The translations under genes and the position numbers were made by a program. Below, in pieces: positions 33,563 through 42,557 of a stretch of 64,000 nucleotides of DNA; the stretch's first letter is position 1; every line of letters starts with the position of its first letter. The DNA is taken from assembly GCA_035552655.1 (NCBI GenBank), contig DASZLD010000202.1, forward strand, positions 12,269 to 76,268. The letters run 5' to 3'. This stretch comes from DASXMT01 sp035552655 (GTDB lineage: Bacteria > Actinomycetota > Acidimicrobiia > Acidimicrobiales > RAAP-2). Below the pieces are notes generated by a model, which did not search any database, was not told the DNA's origin, and saw only the letters and a program-made list of their open reading frames with translations.

Positions 33563-34747
33563 TCAGCTCTTGAAGTAGGACGCCGGCACTGGACCCTCTT
33601 GGAAGGTGGCCGCCAACTCGCCCGGATTGATCCCATTGGCATAGGAGACCATGGCCACCTGGTGCATCAGCTCATGGTTGGTATCGGCGTGGTATGGCCC
33701 GCACACTCCGCTGTAGCTGATCTTGCCCAGCTCCTTGTTGATGGCCGAGGACGAGACGTTCCCCCCGTCGGCCTTGATCGCCGCACCCAGGAGCTCGACG
33801 GCGTCGTACACATAGGGCGTTGACGTCTGCAGGCTCTGACCCGGGTAGGCGGCGGTGTAGGCCGCCGAATAGGCCTTGGCTTGCTTGGTGGGCAGGACGG
33901 CGGAGTAGCAGTACGGGGTGAAGGCGTACTTGGTCAGCTCCGCCGGCTTATTGAGACCGTAGGCGGCCAGGAAGTTCCCCGTCTGGTCGCCTTGGATGGG
34001 CACGTTGATCCCGTTCTGGGAGAGGGCGGTGTTGAAGTTGGCCTCGACGATGGGGAACCCGAACTCGAACACCACGTCATCGCCCTTCATGGCCAGGGCC
34101 TGCTGGGTGGTGTCGGTGGCCTGGTCCGAGGCGCTGCGGACGGTGAAGTTCTTCACTCCCTGCTTCTTGAGCAGGGCCTGGGCCGTCGAAGCGTCGGCGT
34201 TGGACGCGGTGTCATCGGTGTGGAAGATGCCCACCGACTTGGGATGGAACTTGGTGTAGGCGTAGGTCGACGAGGCCTGGATGGCAGACACCAGATTGGG
34301 CACCACCGTGTACAAGTTGGGAACGTGCACCGCGTTGGAGCTGGCTGCCGGACCCTGGGCCACGGCCAGTACGGGGATGCCGGACTGCTTGAGCAGCTGG
34401 GCCGTGGCTTGGATTTGATCGTCGACCGAGTAGCCGATGAAGGCGGTGGGCTTGCTCCCCAATGCCTTCTGGGTCGCCGTCACCGCCTGTTGGGGGGTCA
34501 GGTTGGCATCGTAAGCCACGAATTGCACCTTGTGACCGTCGATACCGCCTTGCGAATTGATCTGATTGGTCGCCAGCTTCATATCGTTGTTGACGCTGGG
34601 TTGGGCATAGGGACCCGACAGCGTGGCCATCCAGGCAATGGTGATCGGCGACTTCGACGACGCCGCCATGCTCGGCGTGGCCACGGCCACGCTGGCCAGC
34701 GCCGCGGCTCCGGCCACTGCGAGTACGGCCAAACGACGTTTCTTCAC
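33563..34747 (-). CDS. Liv-type (branched-chain amino-acid family) solute-binding protein
   Basis: GTG at 34747 follows GGGGAGAAG and opens a clear signal peptide (KKRRLAVLAVAGAAALASVA, then AAS cleavage region). The 394-residue protein is a Peripla_BP_6 member: ITIAWMATLSGPYAQ at the start, QINSQGGIDGHKVQFVAYDA, and FIGYSVDDQIQATA follow. Ligands of this class include branched-chain amino acids, amides and aromatic acids. No transporter subunits sit beside it; the nearest Liv permease/ATPase set is at 37.7-41.2 kb with its own binding protein. The longer frame upstream to 35356 is not coding. Confidence 0.85.
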   Translation of the reverse strand: MKKRRLAVLAVAGAAALASVAVATPSMAASSKSPITIAWMATLSGPYAQPSVNNDMKLATNQINSQGGIDGHKVQFVAYDANLTPQQAVTATQKALGSKPTAFIGYSVDDQIQATAQLLKQSGIPVLAVAQGPAASSNAVHVPNLYTVVPNLVSAIQASSTYAYTKFHPKSVGIFHTDDTASNADASTAQALLKKQGVKNFTVRSASDQATDTTQQALAMKGDDVVFEFGFPIVEANFNTALSQNGINVPIQGDQTGNFLAAYGLNKPAELTKYAFTPYCYSAVLPTKQAKAYSAAYTAAYPGQSLQTSTPYVYDAVELLGAAIKADGGNVSSSAINKELGKISYSGVCGPYHADTNHELMHQVAMVSYANGINPGELAATFQEGPVPASYFKS

Positions 34748-34937
34748 AGGCTTCTCCCCATATCGGTTGGGCGCGCCGCCCGGGAGGGCTGGCGCGTCGA
34801 TCGTGTCAATCGTGTGACGACGTGTGGTGGGCGAGTGTGGCCGGTGTCCAGCGACCGAGTCAAATCCTGACAACCGTGTCTCCCCCGAGGGGGTGGCTGC
34901 CTCGCCCTCCGGTCGGCGGGGCCGGCGCCGGGGGTCT

Positions 34938-36119
34938 CTAGACGTCGACCAGGATCGCCCTGAGGTTGTCGCGCATGATCCGCCTGGTGTCCCCATCGTT
35001 GAACCCGGACAGAGCCTGGGCAAAGGAGGTGGGGTCGGCGAGCCCGTCGGAATGGGGGAAATCAGACCCGGCCAGGATGCGCTCGATGGGCACGTACCCG
35101 GCCAGTTCCCCGATCGGGTCCTCCCAGTAGGGCACGACCCAGACGCACCGCGAAAAGGCGTCCACCGGATCCTCGGGGAACGAACCCGGATAGCGCGAGT
35201 ACTCGACTTTGAACCGCTCCACCAGCCACGGCACCCAGTCGGACCCGTTCTCCACCGACAGCAGCCGCAGATCGGGAAAACGCGACACCGCCCCCTGTAC
35301 CACCATGGCGGTGAAGAAGTCCATGGTGGCCCGGGCGTGGTTGGCGATGGAGGCAAACGGGCCTTGGGTCACATGGGGTTGCATGGTGTAGGTGCCCGTC
35401 CAGTCGCCCGAGTACCGGTGATAGCCACTAGCCGACAGGTGCCCGCACACGAGGACCTTGGCCTCTTGGCAGCGAGCCCAGAACGGATCGAACAGGGGGT
35501 CGGCGGGCGAACGCCAACCCTCTCTCGTCGGTACCGGCGAGGGTCTGATCATCACCGCCCGGGCCCCTCGGGCCAGCGCCCACTCGAGCATGTTGACGGC
35601 CTGGTCGACGTCGGACAAGGAGAGCACCGGCACGGCGAACAGCCGATTCTCATGAGCGAAGCCCCAGTCGTCATCGAGCCAGCGATTGAACGACCGCAAC
35701 AGGTCGACGGTCAGCTCGACGTTGTCGCCCGTGGCCTCCTCCAGCCCCGACACCAGGGTGGGGAAGACCAGGGAGGCCTCGAGGCCCTGTTCGTCCATGC
35801 GATCCACCCGTGCAGTCCGATCCTGGTACTCGGGACGACTGCTCAAGGGCTCGAACGTGTACCCGGACTCTCTGGCCTCGAGCATGGACTTCTCGTGGGC
35901 GAACACCTCGAGCAAGCAGCCGGCCACGGCGATGGGATCGAACGTCGGATTCGGGAGATAGTCCCACAGGGCGCCGTTCAAGATGATGTGCCGATGGCCC
36001 CATCCGTCTTCGACCCAATAGAAGTCGGTGCGACGATGCTCGGGCAGGTATCGGGTGAAGGCATCGGCCGCCTCATAGAGGTGGTTGTCAGCGTCGAACA
36101 TCTGGTACCCGAGTGCCAT
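34938..36119 (-). CDS. amidohydrolase-2 family metal-dependent hydrolase
   Basis: From ATG 36119 the protein has 393 residues; an upstream run to 36197 is unsupported. MFDADNHLYE near the start takes the place of the usual HxH metal site, with one His and acidic partners. FGHEN-like, VSGLEE and the late ILAGSDFPHSDGL motif (Asp ligand) are typical of PF04909. Many actinobacterial members act in decarboxylation or hydrolysis of aromatic and steroid intermediates. A second member of the same family lies at 56.2 kb. The AhpD-like gene lies just upstream. Confidence 0.8.
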   Translation of the reverse strand: MALGYQMFDADNHLYEAADAFTRYLPEHRRTDFYWVEDGWGHRHIILNGALWDYLPNPTFDPIAVAGCLLEVFAHEKSMLEARESGYTFEPLSSRPEYQDRTARVDRMDEQGLEASLVFPTLVSGLEEATGDNVELTVDLLRSFNRWLDDDWGFAHENRLFAVPVLSLSDVDQAVNMLEWALARGARAVMIRPSPVPTREGWRSPADPLFDPFWARCQEAKVLVCGHLSASGYHRYSGDWTGTYTMQPHVTQGPFASIANHARATMDFFTAMVVQGAVSRFPDLRLLSVENGSDWVPWLVERFKVEYSRYPGSFPEDPVDAFSRCVWVVPYWEDPIGELAGYVPIERILAGSDFPHSDGLADPTSFAQALSGFNDGDTRRIMRDNLRAILVDV

Positions 36120-36197
36120 CGATGACAGCTCCACGCTCGTAGACGAACTCGCCCCTGCGCCTATCAGGACAGTACCGACGGGCCTGGGGACTGGCAA

Positions 36198-36743
36198 CTA
36201 GGCAAAGCCTGGGGCTTGCTCACCGCGCTCGTCGGCCGGTACGCCCAGGCCACCGAGGACCCGCCGAACGCAGGAGTAGAAGGCAATGGTCAGTACCAGC
36301 TCGACGGTCTGTTGTTCGCCGAAGATCTCCACCAGTTGGCTGCGCTCGGCCACCGAGAGCTCGCCCGAGTTGGTCAGGTTCTCGGCCGCGCCCAGCACCA
36401 GCCGTTCGTCCGTCGAGAAGGCGTCGGCCTTCCGCCATCCGGCCAGGGTGGTGAGCTTCTCAGCCGGGACTCCGGCTTCGATGGCCATCGCCCAGTGAGC
36501 TTGCCATTCGTAGTCCGACCCGGTCAGCTGGGCCACGCGCATGATGGCCAGCTCCCGCAACGCCCGATCCGACTCGGGAGCCGCTCGCAGGGTCCAGGCG
36601 AAGTCCACCCACGCGGCCAGGAGCTCGGGAGCGTTGGCCAGCGTGGCGTACAGGTTCGGCCATTGCCCGAACCCCTCGACGGCGCGGGCGCGCACGGCAC
36701 GGAGGCGATCGTCGTCTCCGGAGAGAAGGGGAAGCTCGGGCAT
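36198..36743 (-). CDS. carboxymuconolactone decarboxylase / AhpD-like protein
   Basis: The 181-residue all-helical protein has ELAIMRVAQLTGSDYEWQAH, the core of the CMD family (PF02627). The CxxC of peroxidase-active AhpD is absent (Ser-Asp-Tyr-Glu instead), so it is unlikely to be a thiol peroxidase. TDERLVLGAAENLTNSGELS and a C-terminal CVRR region fit the standard fold. Members often sit in catabolic operons. It ends 78 bp upstream of the amidohydrolase start, so a shared transcript is likely. Confidence 0.82.
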   Translation of the reverse strand: MPELPLLSGDDDRLRAVRARAVEGFGQWPNLYATLANAPELLAAWVDFAWTLRAAPESDRALRELAIMRVAQLTGSDYEWQAHWAMAIEAGVPAEKLTTLAGWRKADAFSTDERLVLGAAENLTNSGELSVAERSQLVEIFGEQQTVELVLTIAFYSCVRRVLGGLGVPADERGEQAPGFA

Positions 36744-36852
36744 CGGGTCGCTCCTTGCGTGAGGCCGGGCACTGGTGGCGCCGGCTCAGGGTACCGGGCG
36801 TGGGCCGAGCGACGACAGGCATCGACAGGGACGAGCCGGTACCCTGCAGGTC

Positions 36853-37236
36853 GTGCCTACAGACGAAGAAGCGATTCGGAACCTCATCGGCCTCCACTCC
36901 CAGCTGACCGACGACGGGGACTACGAGCGACGGGTTGAGCTCTACACCGAAGACGGCGTGTTCACCATGGGCGACGCCACCTCCACCGGTCGGGATGAGG
37001 TGTTGGCCGCATTCGCTGCTAGCAGCGCCCCGGAGCGGCGAGGAAAGCACATCACGGCCAACACGGTCATGGACATCGACGGCGATACGGCCAGCGTCCG
37101 AACCGACTTCTTCTTCCTCCTCCCCTCCGCCGACGGGCTGAAGCCCTTGGCCGCCGGGCGATATTTCGACACCTTCGTCAAGGTGGGCGGCCACTGGCTG
37201 TACCGCGAGCGGCGCATCACCTTCCTCGGGGCATAG
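36853..37236 (+). CDS. SnoaL/NTF2-like protein
   Basis: GTG at 36853 gives 127 residues beginning MPTDEEAIRNLIGLHSQLTD, the usual opening of SnoaL-like proteins. ELYTEDGVFTMGD and HWLYRERRITFLG complete the cone-fold pattern. The ribosome site is weak. It ends one base before the DDN-like gene, so the pair is an operon. A small-molecule binding or isomerase-type role is likely, but no residues prove it. Confidence 0.7.
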   Translation: MPTDEEAIRNLIGLHSQLTDDGDYERRVELYTEDGVFTMGDATSTGRDEVLAAFAASSAPERRGKHITANTVMDIDGDTASVRTDFFFLLPSADGLKPLAAGRYFDTFVKVGGHWLYRERRITFLGA

Positions 37237-37237
37237 G

Positions 37238-37669
37238 GTGCCCAGCGACCTGGGCCTGAAGGCCATGAACACAGTGCATCGCGCCGTGCTCAAGGCCAGC
37301 GGCGGACGCCTGGGATGGCAGGCGGCCCGGATGCCGGTGATCGAGCTGACCACGACGGGCCGCAAGAGCGGTGCTGTCCACACGGTCATGCTCACCTCAC
37401 CGATTCAGGAGGGCTCTGCTCTGGTCGTGGTGGCCTCTCGCGGCGGTGACGACGCCCACCCGGCCTGGTTTCTCAATCTCCAGAGCAACCCTCGAGTCCA
37501 GGTCTCGCTGCAGGGAAGGGCGAAGGCACCCATGCGGGCTCGGGTGGCCAACCCTGAAGAGCGGGCCGAACTGTGGCCGAGGATCACCGCCGACCACAAG
37601 AACTACGCCGGGTACCAGACCAAGACGGACCGGGAGATCCCTCTGGTGATCCTGGAGCCCGAGGCCTGA
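37238..37669 (+). CDS. DDN-like deazaflavin (F420)-dependent nitroreductase family protein
   Basis: GTG at 37238 starts one base after the previous stop. The 143-residue protein has the PF04075 pattern: MPVIELTTTGRKSGAVHTVM, VVVASRGGDDAHPAWFLNLQ, NPRVQVSLQG, and a C-terminal REIPLVILEP. The family includes Ddn of Mycobacterium, which uses reduced F420. Physiological roles include quinone reduction. Together with the LLM genes it indicates that the host makes F420. Confidence 0.88.
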   Translation: MPSDLGLKAMNTVHRAVLKASGGRLGWQAARMPVIELTTTGRKSGAVHTVMLTSPIQEGSALVVVASRGGDDAHPAWFLNLQSNPRVQVSLQGRAKAPMRARVANPEERAELWPRITADHKNYAGYQTKTDREIPLVILEPEA

Positions 37670-37672
37670 GCG

Positions 37673-39268
37673 TCAGGCGGTGTCGGCCCCCAGATAGGCA
37701 CCGACGACCTCGTCGCGGATCTCGTTGGGCTCGCCCTCTTTGACCAGTTCGCCGTTGACCATGATGGCGGCCCGGTCGGCGATGGACAACGCGGTCTGGA
37801 CGAACTGTTCGACCATGACGATGGTCAGCTGTTCGGACGCCACCAGTTGGCCCACGAACCCGTAGAGCTCTTCCACGATCAGCGGGGCCAGTCCCATGGA
37901 CAGCTCGTCGAGCAACAGGATGTCGGGGTCGGTGGTCAGGGCACGGGCCATGGAGAGCATCCGTTGCTCGCCGCCGGATAGCGTGCCGGCCAGCTGCTTC
38001 TTTCGGCTGCCCAACACCGGGAACCGTTCGAAGGCTCGCTCCTCCACCCAGGCGCTCTTCAGCCCCGAACGGCGGAAGGTGTACATGAGCAGGTTCTCGG
38101 TCACGGTCAGATTGGGGAAGATGGACCGGCCCTCGGGAATCATGCACACTCCGGACCGGGCCAGACGCTCGGTGGCGTTCCTCCCCAGTCCGCTGCCTCG
38201 CACCTCGACGGACCCGCCGGTGAGGGGCAACTGCCCCGAAATGGCCTTGAGCAGCGACGTCTTACCGGCGCCGTTGGGACCGAGCAGGGCCAGGGCTGAC
38301 CCCTTGGGCACGGTGAGGGATACCCCGTGCAGCACTTCGATGCGCCCGTAAGCGGCCCGGACGTCGATGGCCGACAGGGCCATCTCGCCCGACCGGGCCT
38401 GTGCCGGGGTGGCCGTCGGGGCCGGTCCGGCGGCGCCGTTCCCCGGTACGGGCGCGGCCGGGGTCGTCGACGGGCCGCTCTCACCGCCCAGGTAGGCCTC
38501 TTGCACATCGGGATTGGCTCGCACCGAGACCGGATCACCCCGGGCGATGACCCGGCCGTTGTCCAGCACGTCGACCTGGTCACAGACCCCCATGACCAGG
38601 GTCATGTCGTGCTCGACCAACAGGATGCCCATGCCCTCGGACGCCAGTTGGGTCAGCACCTCGCCCAAGTCCTGGGTCTCCTGGGCGTCGAGACCCGAGC
38701 TGGGCTCGTCCAACAACAGGGTGGTCGGTGAGGTGGCGAGGGCGCGGGCCACTTCGACCAGCCGGGCCAGGCCGGTGGGCAACGAGTCGGTGGGCTCGTC
38801 GGCCACCTGGAGGATGCCCACCCGCTCGAGCTGCACCCGCGCTTCCTCGGCTGGTGATCGGCCGGCGGTGAGCTTTCCCCGTTGCACCTCCGCCGCCATC
38901 TGCACGTTTTCCCGGGCGGTCAGGGTCCCGAACAGCTCCAGCCGTTGGAAGGTCCGGCCCAGGCCCAGTCGGGATCGCACGTGGGGCTTGGCCCGAGTCA
39001 TGTCGTGGCCACCCAGGTAGACCTTGCCCTGGGTGGGACTCTGCAATCCGGTGATGACGTTGAACAGCGTCGTCTTCCCCGCTCCGTTGGGCCCGATGAG
39101 CCCGTGGATCTCTCCGCCCGCCACCTGGAGGTCGACAGAATCGAGCGCCTGGAGCCCGCCGAAGCGTACCGACACGTCGGAGACCGACAGGTTCGGGGCA
39201 CTGCCGGCGACGGGCGCGGTCTCAGCCAACGGAAGGCACCTTTCCGGCCAGGGGTGATCCGGTGGCAT
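37673..39268 (-). CDS. fused LivG-LivF ABC ATPase
   Basis: One 531-residue protein holds two complete ATPase domains. The first has Walker A GPNGAGKTT near residues 59-67 and DEPSSGLD, with a weak signature LPTGLARLVEVARAL instead of the usual SGGQ type. The second (from about residue 290) has GPNGAGKTSLLKAISGQLP, signature LSGGEQRMLSMARAL and LLLDELSMGL. The linker at about 255-295 is Pro/Ala-rich. It corresponds to LivG plus LivF of branched-chain amino-acid importers. ATG 39268 overlaps the permease gene by 47 bases; TTG at 39229 with GAAAGG upstream is an alternative that overlaps it by eight. Confidence 0.87.
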   Translation of the reverse strand: MPPDHPWPERCLPLAETAPVAGSAPNLSVSDVSVRFGGLQALDSVDLQVAGGEIHGLIGPNGAGKTTLFNVITGLQSPTQGKVYLGGHDMTRAKPHVRSRLGLGRTFQRLELFGTLTARENVQMAAEVQRGKLTAGRSPAEEARVQLERVGILQVADEPTDSLPTGLARLVEVARALATSPTTLLLDEPSSGLDAQETQDLGEVLTQLASEGMGILLVEHDMTLVMGVCDQVDVLDNGRVIARGDPVSVRANPDVQEAYLGGESGPSTTPAAPVPGNGAAGPAPTATPAQARSGEMALSAIDVRAAYGRIEVLHGVSLTVPKGSALALLGPNGAGKTSLLKAISGQLPLTGGSVEVRGSGLGRNATERLARSGVCMIPEGRSIFPNLTVTENLLMYTFRRSGLKSAWVEERAFERFPVLGSRKKQLAGTLSGGEQRMLSMARALTTDPDILLLDELSMGLAPLIVEELYGFVGQLVASEQLTIVMVEQFVQTALSIADRAAIMVNGELVKEGEPNEIRDEVVGAYLGADTA

Positions 39269-41153
39269 CGGTCGGAGGACTGCCGGTCATCCCGTCGTCG
39301 GCCCGCGCCGCGGCGCGGCGCTTGTCCCACCAGGTGCCGACGTCGGAGTAAACGCGTCCCATGCCGTAGGGATTGCGGCCCACGGCCACGATGCCCACGC
39401 CGAACAGGATGTAGGTGAAGCCTTGGATCGACGGGATGTGCAGTCCGATCACCGGGGCGAAGGCCAGGCCGATGCCGGCTTGGACCGATCCGCTCAAGAT
39501 GGTCACGCCGGCCAGGACCACGGCTACGAACAGCACCATGGAGTTGACGAAGCTGAACTGGGACACCGACACCGTCTTCGACATGCCGCCGTAGAGAGCC
39601 CCGGCCAATCCGGCCAGTCCACCCGAGAGGATGAAGACGGCCAGCTTGGTACTGGTGATGTTCATCCCCACCGTGGCACAGGCGGCCTGACTGTCGCTCA
39701 TGGCCACCAGCCGGCGACCGAACGGCCCGCGTCGCAACACCCCCACGCCGATCAGGCACAGGGCCAGCACGATGGCGATGAGCACGATGAAGGACCGGTC
39801 GGTGGTGAACCGCATCCCGAAGATGTCGGGGCGCCCGACGGTGAGCGATCCGCCGGTGACCACCGAGGGGTTGATGAAGAAGATGCTGTCCATGAGGGCG
39901 GCGAAGGCCAGTGTGGTCAGCGCCATGTACAAGCCGCGCAGCCGAAGGGCGGGGAGGGCCAGGATCCCCCCGGCCGCGGCACACAGGCCCACGGCAGCCA
40001 GGACACCGAGGATGGAGCTGCCCCCGTCGATCTTGCTCATGGCCCAACAGCCCAGGCCGATGAAGGTGAACTGGCACAGCCACGCTTGGCCCCCATAGCC
40101 CGAGAGCAACACGAGCGACAGGGCGGCCAGGCCGATGGCCAGGCCCAGCCCGAAGGTGTACAGGTTGTTGCCGGTGATCACCGAGGACAACAGGACAGAC
40201 ACCGCAACCAGGACGGCACCGCTGACCACGGTGGTGGTGAGAGACGGCACCCGTGGGGCCCGAAGCCGCACCACCCGACCGACGGTCAGCTTGGCCTGGG
40301 GCAGGATGAGCAGGGCCACAATCAACAAGCCCATGGGCAGCACAGCGGTGACGTCATTGAGGGCGCTGGAGGGCACGTATCCCACCGCCATCGACTCGCC
40401 GATCCCGAGGATCATGGCGCCCAAGAAGGTAAGGGGAAGGCTGCGCAGGCGGCCCACGATCGCCGCGGCATAACCGAATATCACCAGCTCCGACAGGATC
40501 TGGATGCTCATCCCGGTACCGGGGGCCAAGAGGATCCCGGCCAGGCCGGCCAGCATGAACCCGATCATCCAGGCAAAACCGGAGATGCGGCTGGACCGGG
40601 CCCCGGTCATCGAGGCCAGCGCCGGGTCGTCGACCACGGCCCGCATGGAGACACCGATCCGGGTCCGCTTGAACAGCACCCACAGCCCGACAGCCACCCC
40701 CACCGCGCACCCCACGGTGATGAGCTGCTCGTAGGTGAGGTTGACGTTGAGCACGTCGACCTGGTCGCTGCTGAACCAGGAGGGCAGGTTCCGCACGACG
40801 GTCTGGTTCCAGATGGTGCTGGTCAGGCCGTAGAGGATCAGGAACATGCCCAGGGTGACCACGATCATGGTGTTGAGCGACGACCCGTACAGCGGGCGCA
40901 TCAGCACGCGCTCGACGGCCAGAGCGAACAGGGGGGCGACCACGACGAGGACGACCACCAGGGCCAGGACCGGGTTCCATCCCCAGCCCTGCCACAGCTG
41001 CCAGTACAGGTAGGCCAGGAACATCCCCACTGCGCCGTGGGCGAAGTTGAAGATGCCGGTGGCGTTGTAGGTGACGACCAGGCCGCTGGCCGTCACCGCG
41101 TAGATGGAGCCGGTGACCACCCCGGTCACCAAGAGCGCCAGGAACTCGGTCAC
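39222..41153 (-). CDS. fused LivH-LivM branched-chain-type ABC permease
   Basis: GTG at 41153 follows GAGGCGAGGA and gives 643 residues. The N-terminal half is LivH-like (GSIYAVTASGLVVTYNATGI, then FNFAHGAVGMFLAYLYW and the EAA-like loop). The C-terminal half, from about residue 300, is LivM-like (ALRLRGLYMALTTLAFAALM). About 16-18 membrane helices are expected. In E. coli these are two proteins. It lies 28 bp after the binding-protein gene and overlaps the fused ATPase gene, so three polypeptides make a complete importer. Confidence 0.88.
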   Translation of the reverse strand: MTEFLALLVTGVVTGSIYAVTASGLVVTYNATGIFNFAHGAVGMFLAYLYWQLWQGWGWNPVLALVVVLVVVAPLFALAVERVLMRPLYGSSLNTMIVVTLGMFLILYGLTSTIWNQTVVRNLPSWFSSDQVDVLNVNLTYEQLITVGCAVGVAVGLWVLFKRTRIGVSMRAVVDDPALASMTGARSSRISGFAWMIGFMLAGLAGILLAPGTGMSIQILSELVIFGYAAAIVGRLRSLPLTFLGAMILGIGESMAVGYVPSSALNDVTAVLPMGLLIVALLILPQAKLTVGRVVRLRAPRVPSLTTTVVSGAVLVAVSVLLSSVITGNNLYTFGLGLAIGLAALSLVLLSGYGGQAWLCQFTFIGLGCWAMSKIDGGSSILGVLAAVGLCAAAGGILALPALRLRGLYMALTTLAFAALMDSIFFINPSVVTGGSLTVGRPDIFGMRFTTDRSFIVLIAIVLALCLIGVGVLRRGPFGRRLVAMSDSQAACATVGMNITSTKLAVFILSGGLAGLAGALYGGMSKTVSVSQFSFVNSMVLFVAVVLAGVTILSGSVQAGIGLAFAPVIGLHIPSIQGFTYILFGVGIVAVGRNPYGMGRVYSDVGTWWDKRRAAARADDGMTGSPPTDATGSPLAGKVPSVG

Positions 41154-41181
41154 GGTTCCTCGCCTCTCGCTCGCCCGACGC

Positions 41182-42441
41182 TCAGCGGGAAATGCCCTTG
41201 TAGCTAGCCGGGAAGAATCCCTTGGGATTGCAGACAAAGGCGGCCTTGGGGTCGGGCTTTATCCGCAGCCACTTCCCGTTGGTGTACTTGGCCGCGATCC
41301 AGCACTGGCCGGGGATCTTCTGTGCCGGGTTCTGGCTGGAGATCAGCCCACTGGCGTTGAACGAGTTGATCTTGTTGAGTTGGGCCACCAGGCTGGCCCG
41401 GGTCGGGTTGGCGCCAGCAAGCTTGAGGGCCTGCACGAACAGCTGGGCATTGATCCAGCCGTCCAGGGTGAACAGGTCCAAGGTGGGGTTGGGGTCCGTC
41501 TTCTTGACCCACTTGTCGAACGTGCCCACCGCCGGGATGACCGCGGCGTCCTCGCCCATGTACAGCGAGGTCACGGTGTACAGCAAGGTGCCGTTCCCGG
41601 CCGACCCGGGATCGAAGGCCTTCGAGTAGGTCCCGGCTCCGACGACCAAGGGGGCATTGAGACCTTGCTGCTTGATCTCCTGGGCCATGGTGGAGATCTC
41701 GGCCGGGCCTTCGGTGACCTCGAGGACCATCTTCACCCCGGCGCTCTTCATCTTGACCATGTCGGCCAGGAACGAGGTCTCGGTGTAGCCGGCGTCACGG
41801 GTGTACACCCACTTGTAGCCGAGGTTGTAGGTCAGGGCCCGGTACGTCGCTTCGGAGGCTTTCACCGACGCCGTGGCGTTGGACCCGATGAACCCGACCG
41901 CCTTGACGCCCGCGGGGTACTGGGACTTAAGCCACTTGAACGGGCCGTTGGCCTCGCCCCCGTCGACGAGGGGGATGGCCGAGTACAGGTTGGGGTCCTT
42001 GAACAACGAGGGGGTCAGGGCCTGGGCGATCATCGGCACCTTGTTGGCGTCGATGGCCGGTTGTTCGGCCCCGTCGAGCAGCGAGTAGCCCCCGACGAAG
42101 GCGAAGTCGCTCTTGGCGATGCTCTGGGCCTCGGAGGCCACCGTGCCCGAGGAGAAGGCGCTGTCCCGGGCGTCGAGGATGATCTTCCGCCCGTTCACGC
42201 CGCCCTGGCTATTGATGTAGTTGAAGTAGGCCTGTGCACCGACCTTGGCTCCCTTGAACAGGCCGGGGATGGGGGCCGAGATGTCGCTGATCGAACCGAC
42301 GGTGATGGTCTTGGCCGTCACGCCCGGCGTGGCCGCGGCCGTGGCCGCGGCAGTGGCCGAGGTCGCTCCCACCGCGAGGGTTCCTACACCGACGGCCAAG
42401 GCCAAGCCACAGGTCACGATCCTGCCGTTGCGAAGCTTCAT
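41182..42441 (-). CDS. Liv-type solute-binding protein of the fused importer
   Basis: The 419-residue protein has a signal peptide (MKLRNGRIVTCGLALAVGVG, then an Ala/Thr-rich stretch) and a Peripla_BP_6 body: ITVGSISDISAPIPGLFKGA, NYINSQGGVNGRKI and FVGGYSLLDGAEQPAIDANK. It is the first gene of the leftward importer operon. Its ligand is not clear; a replacement of the usual TGP motif by SAPIPG suggests something other than plain branched-chain amino acids. Upstream there is 116 bp to the dioxygenase gene, enough for its own promoter. Confidence 0.87.
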   Translation of the reverse strand: MKLRNGRIVTCGLALAVGVGTLAVGATSATAAATAAATPGVTAKTITVGSISDISAPIPGLFKGAKVGAQAYFNYINSQGGVNGRKIILDARDSAFSSGTVASEAQSIAKSDFAFVGGYSLLDGAEQPAIDANKVPMIAQALTPSLFKDPNLYSAIPLVDGGEANGPFKWLKSQYPAGVKAVGFIGSNATASVKASEATYRALTYNLGYKWVYTRDAGYTETSFLADMVKMKSAGVKMVLEVTEGPAEISTMAQEIKQQGLNAPLVVGAGTYSKAFDPGSAGNGTLLYTVTSLYMGEDAAVIPAVGTFDKWVKKTDPNPTLDLFTLDGWINAQLFVQALKLAGANPTRASLVAQLNKINSFNASGLISSQNPAQKIPGQCWIAAKYTNGKWLRIKPDPKAAFVCNPKGFFPASYKGISR

Positions 42442-42557
42442 CTATCCCCCCTGCTCCTCGGCTCATCGTCGAGGTCGACCGATGTGGTCCTGAGCAGACT
42501 AAGACGCTCGCCTTAACAATGCAACAGGTTCTTGCTCGGATCCGGCTGAAAAAATGA

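Noticed and set aside
36198..36743. AhpD alkylhydroperoxidase with missing CxxC as a novelty
   Set aside because: Many carboxymuconolactone-decarboxylase-family proteins lack the CxxC; this is an ordinary subgroup.
39423..41207. 594-codon plus-strand ORF opposite the Liv permease
   Set aside because: The translation is almost all Gly, His, Gln, Asp and Glu with no fold signature; the minus strand has a typical permease.
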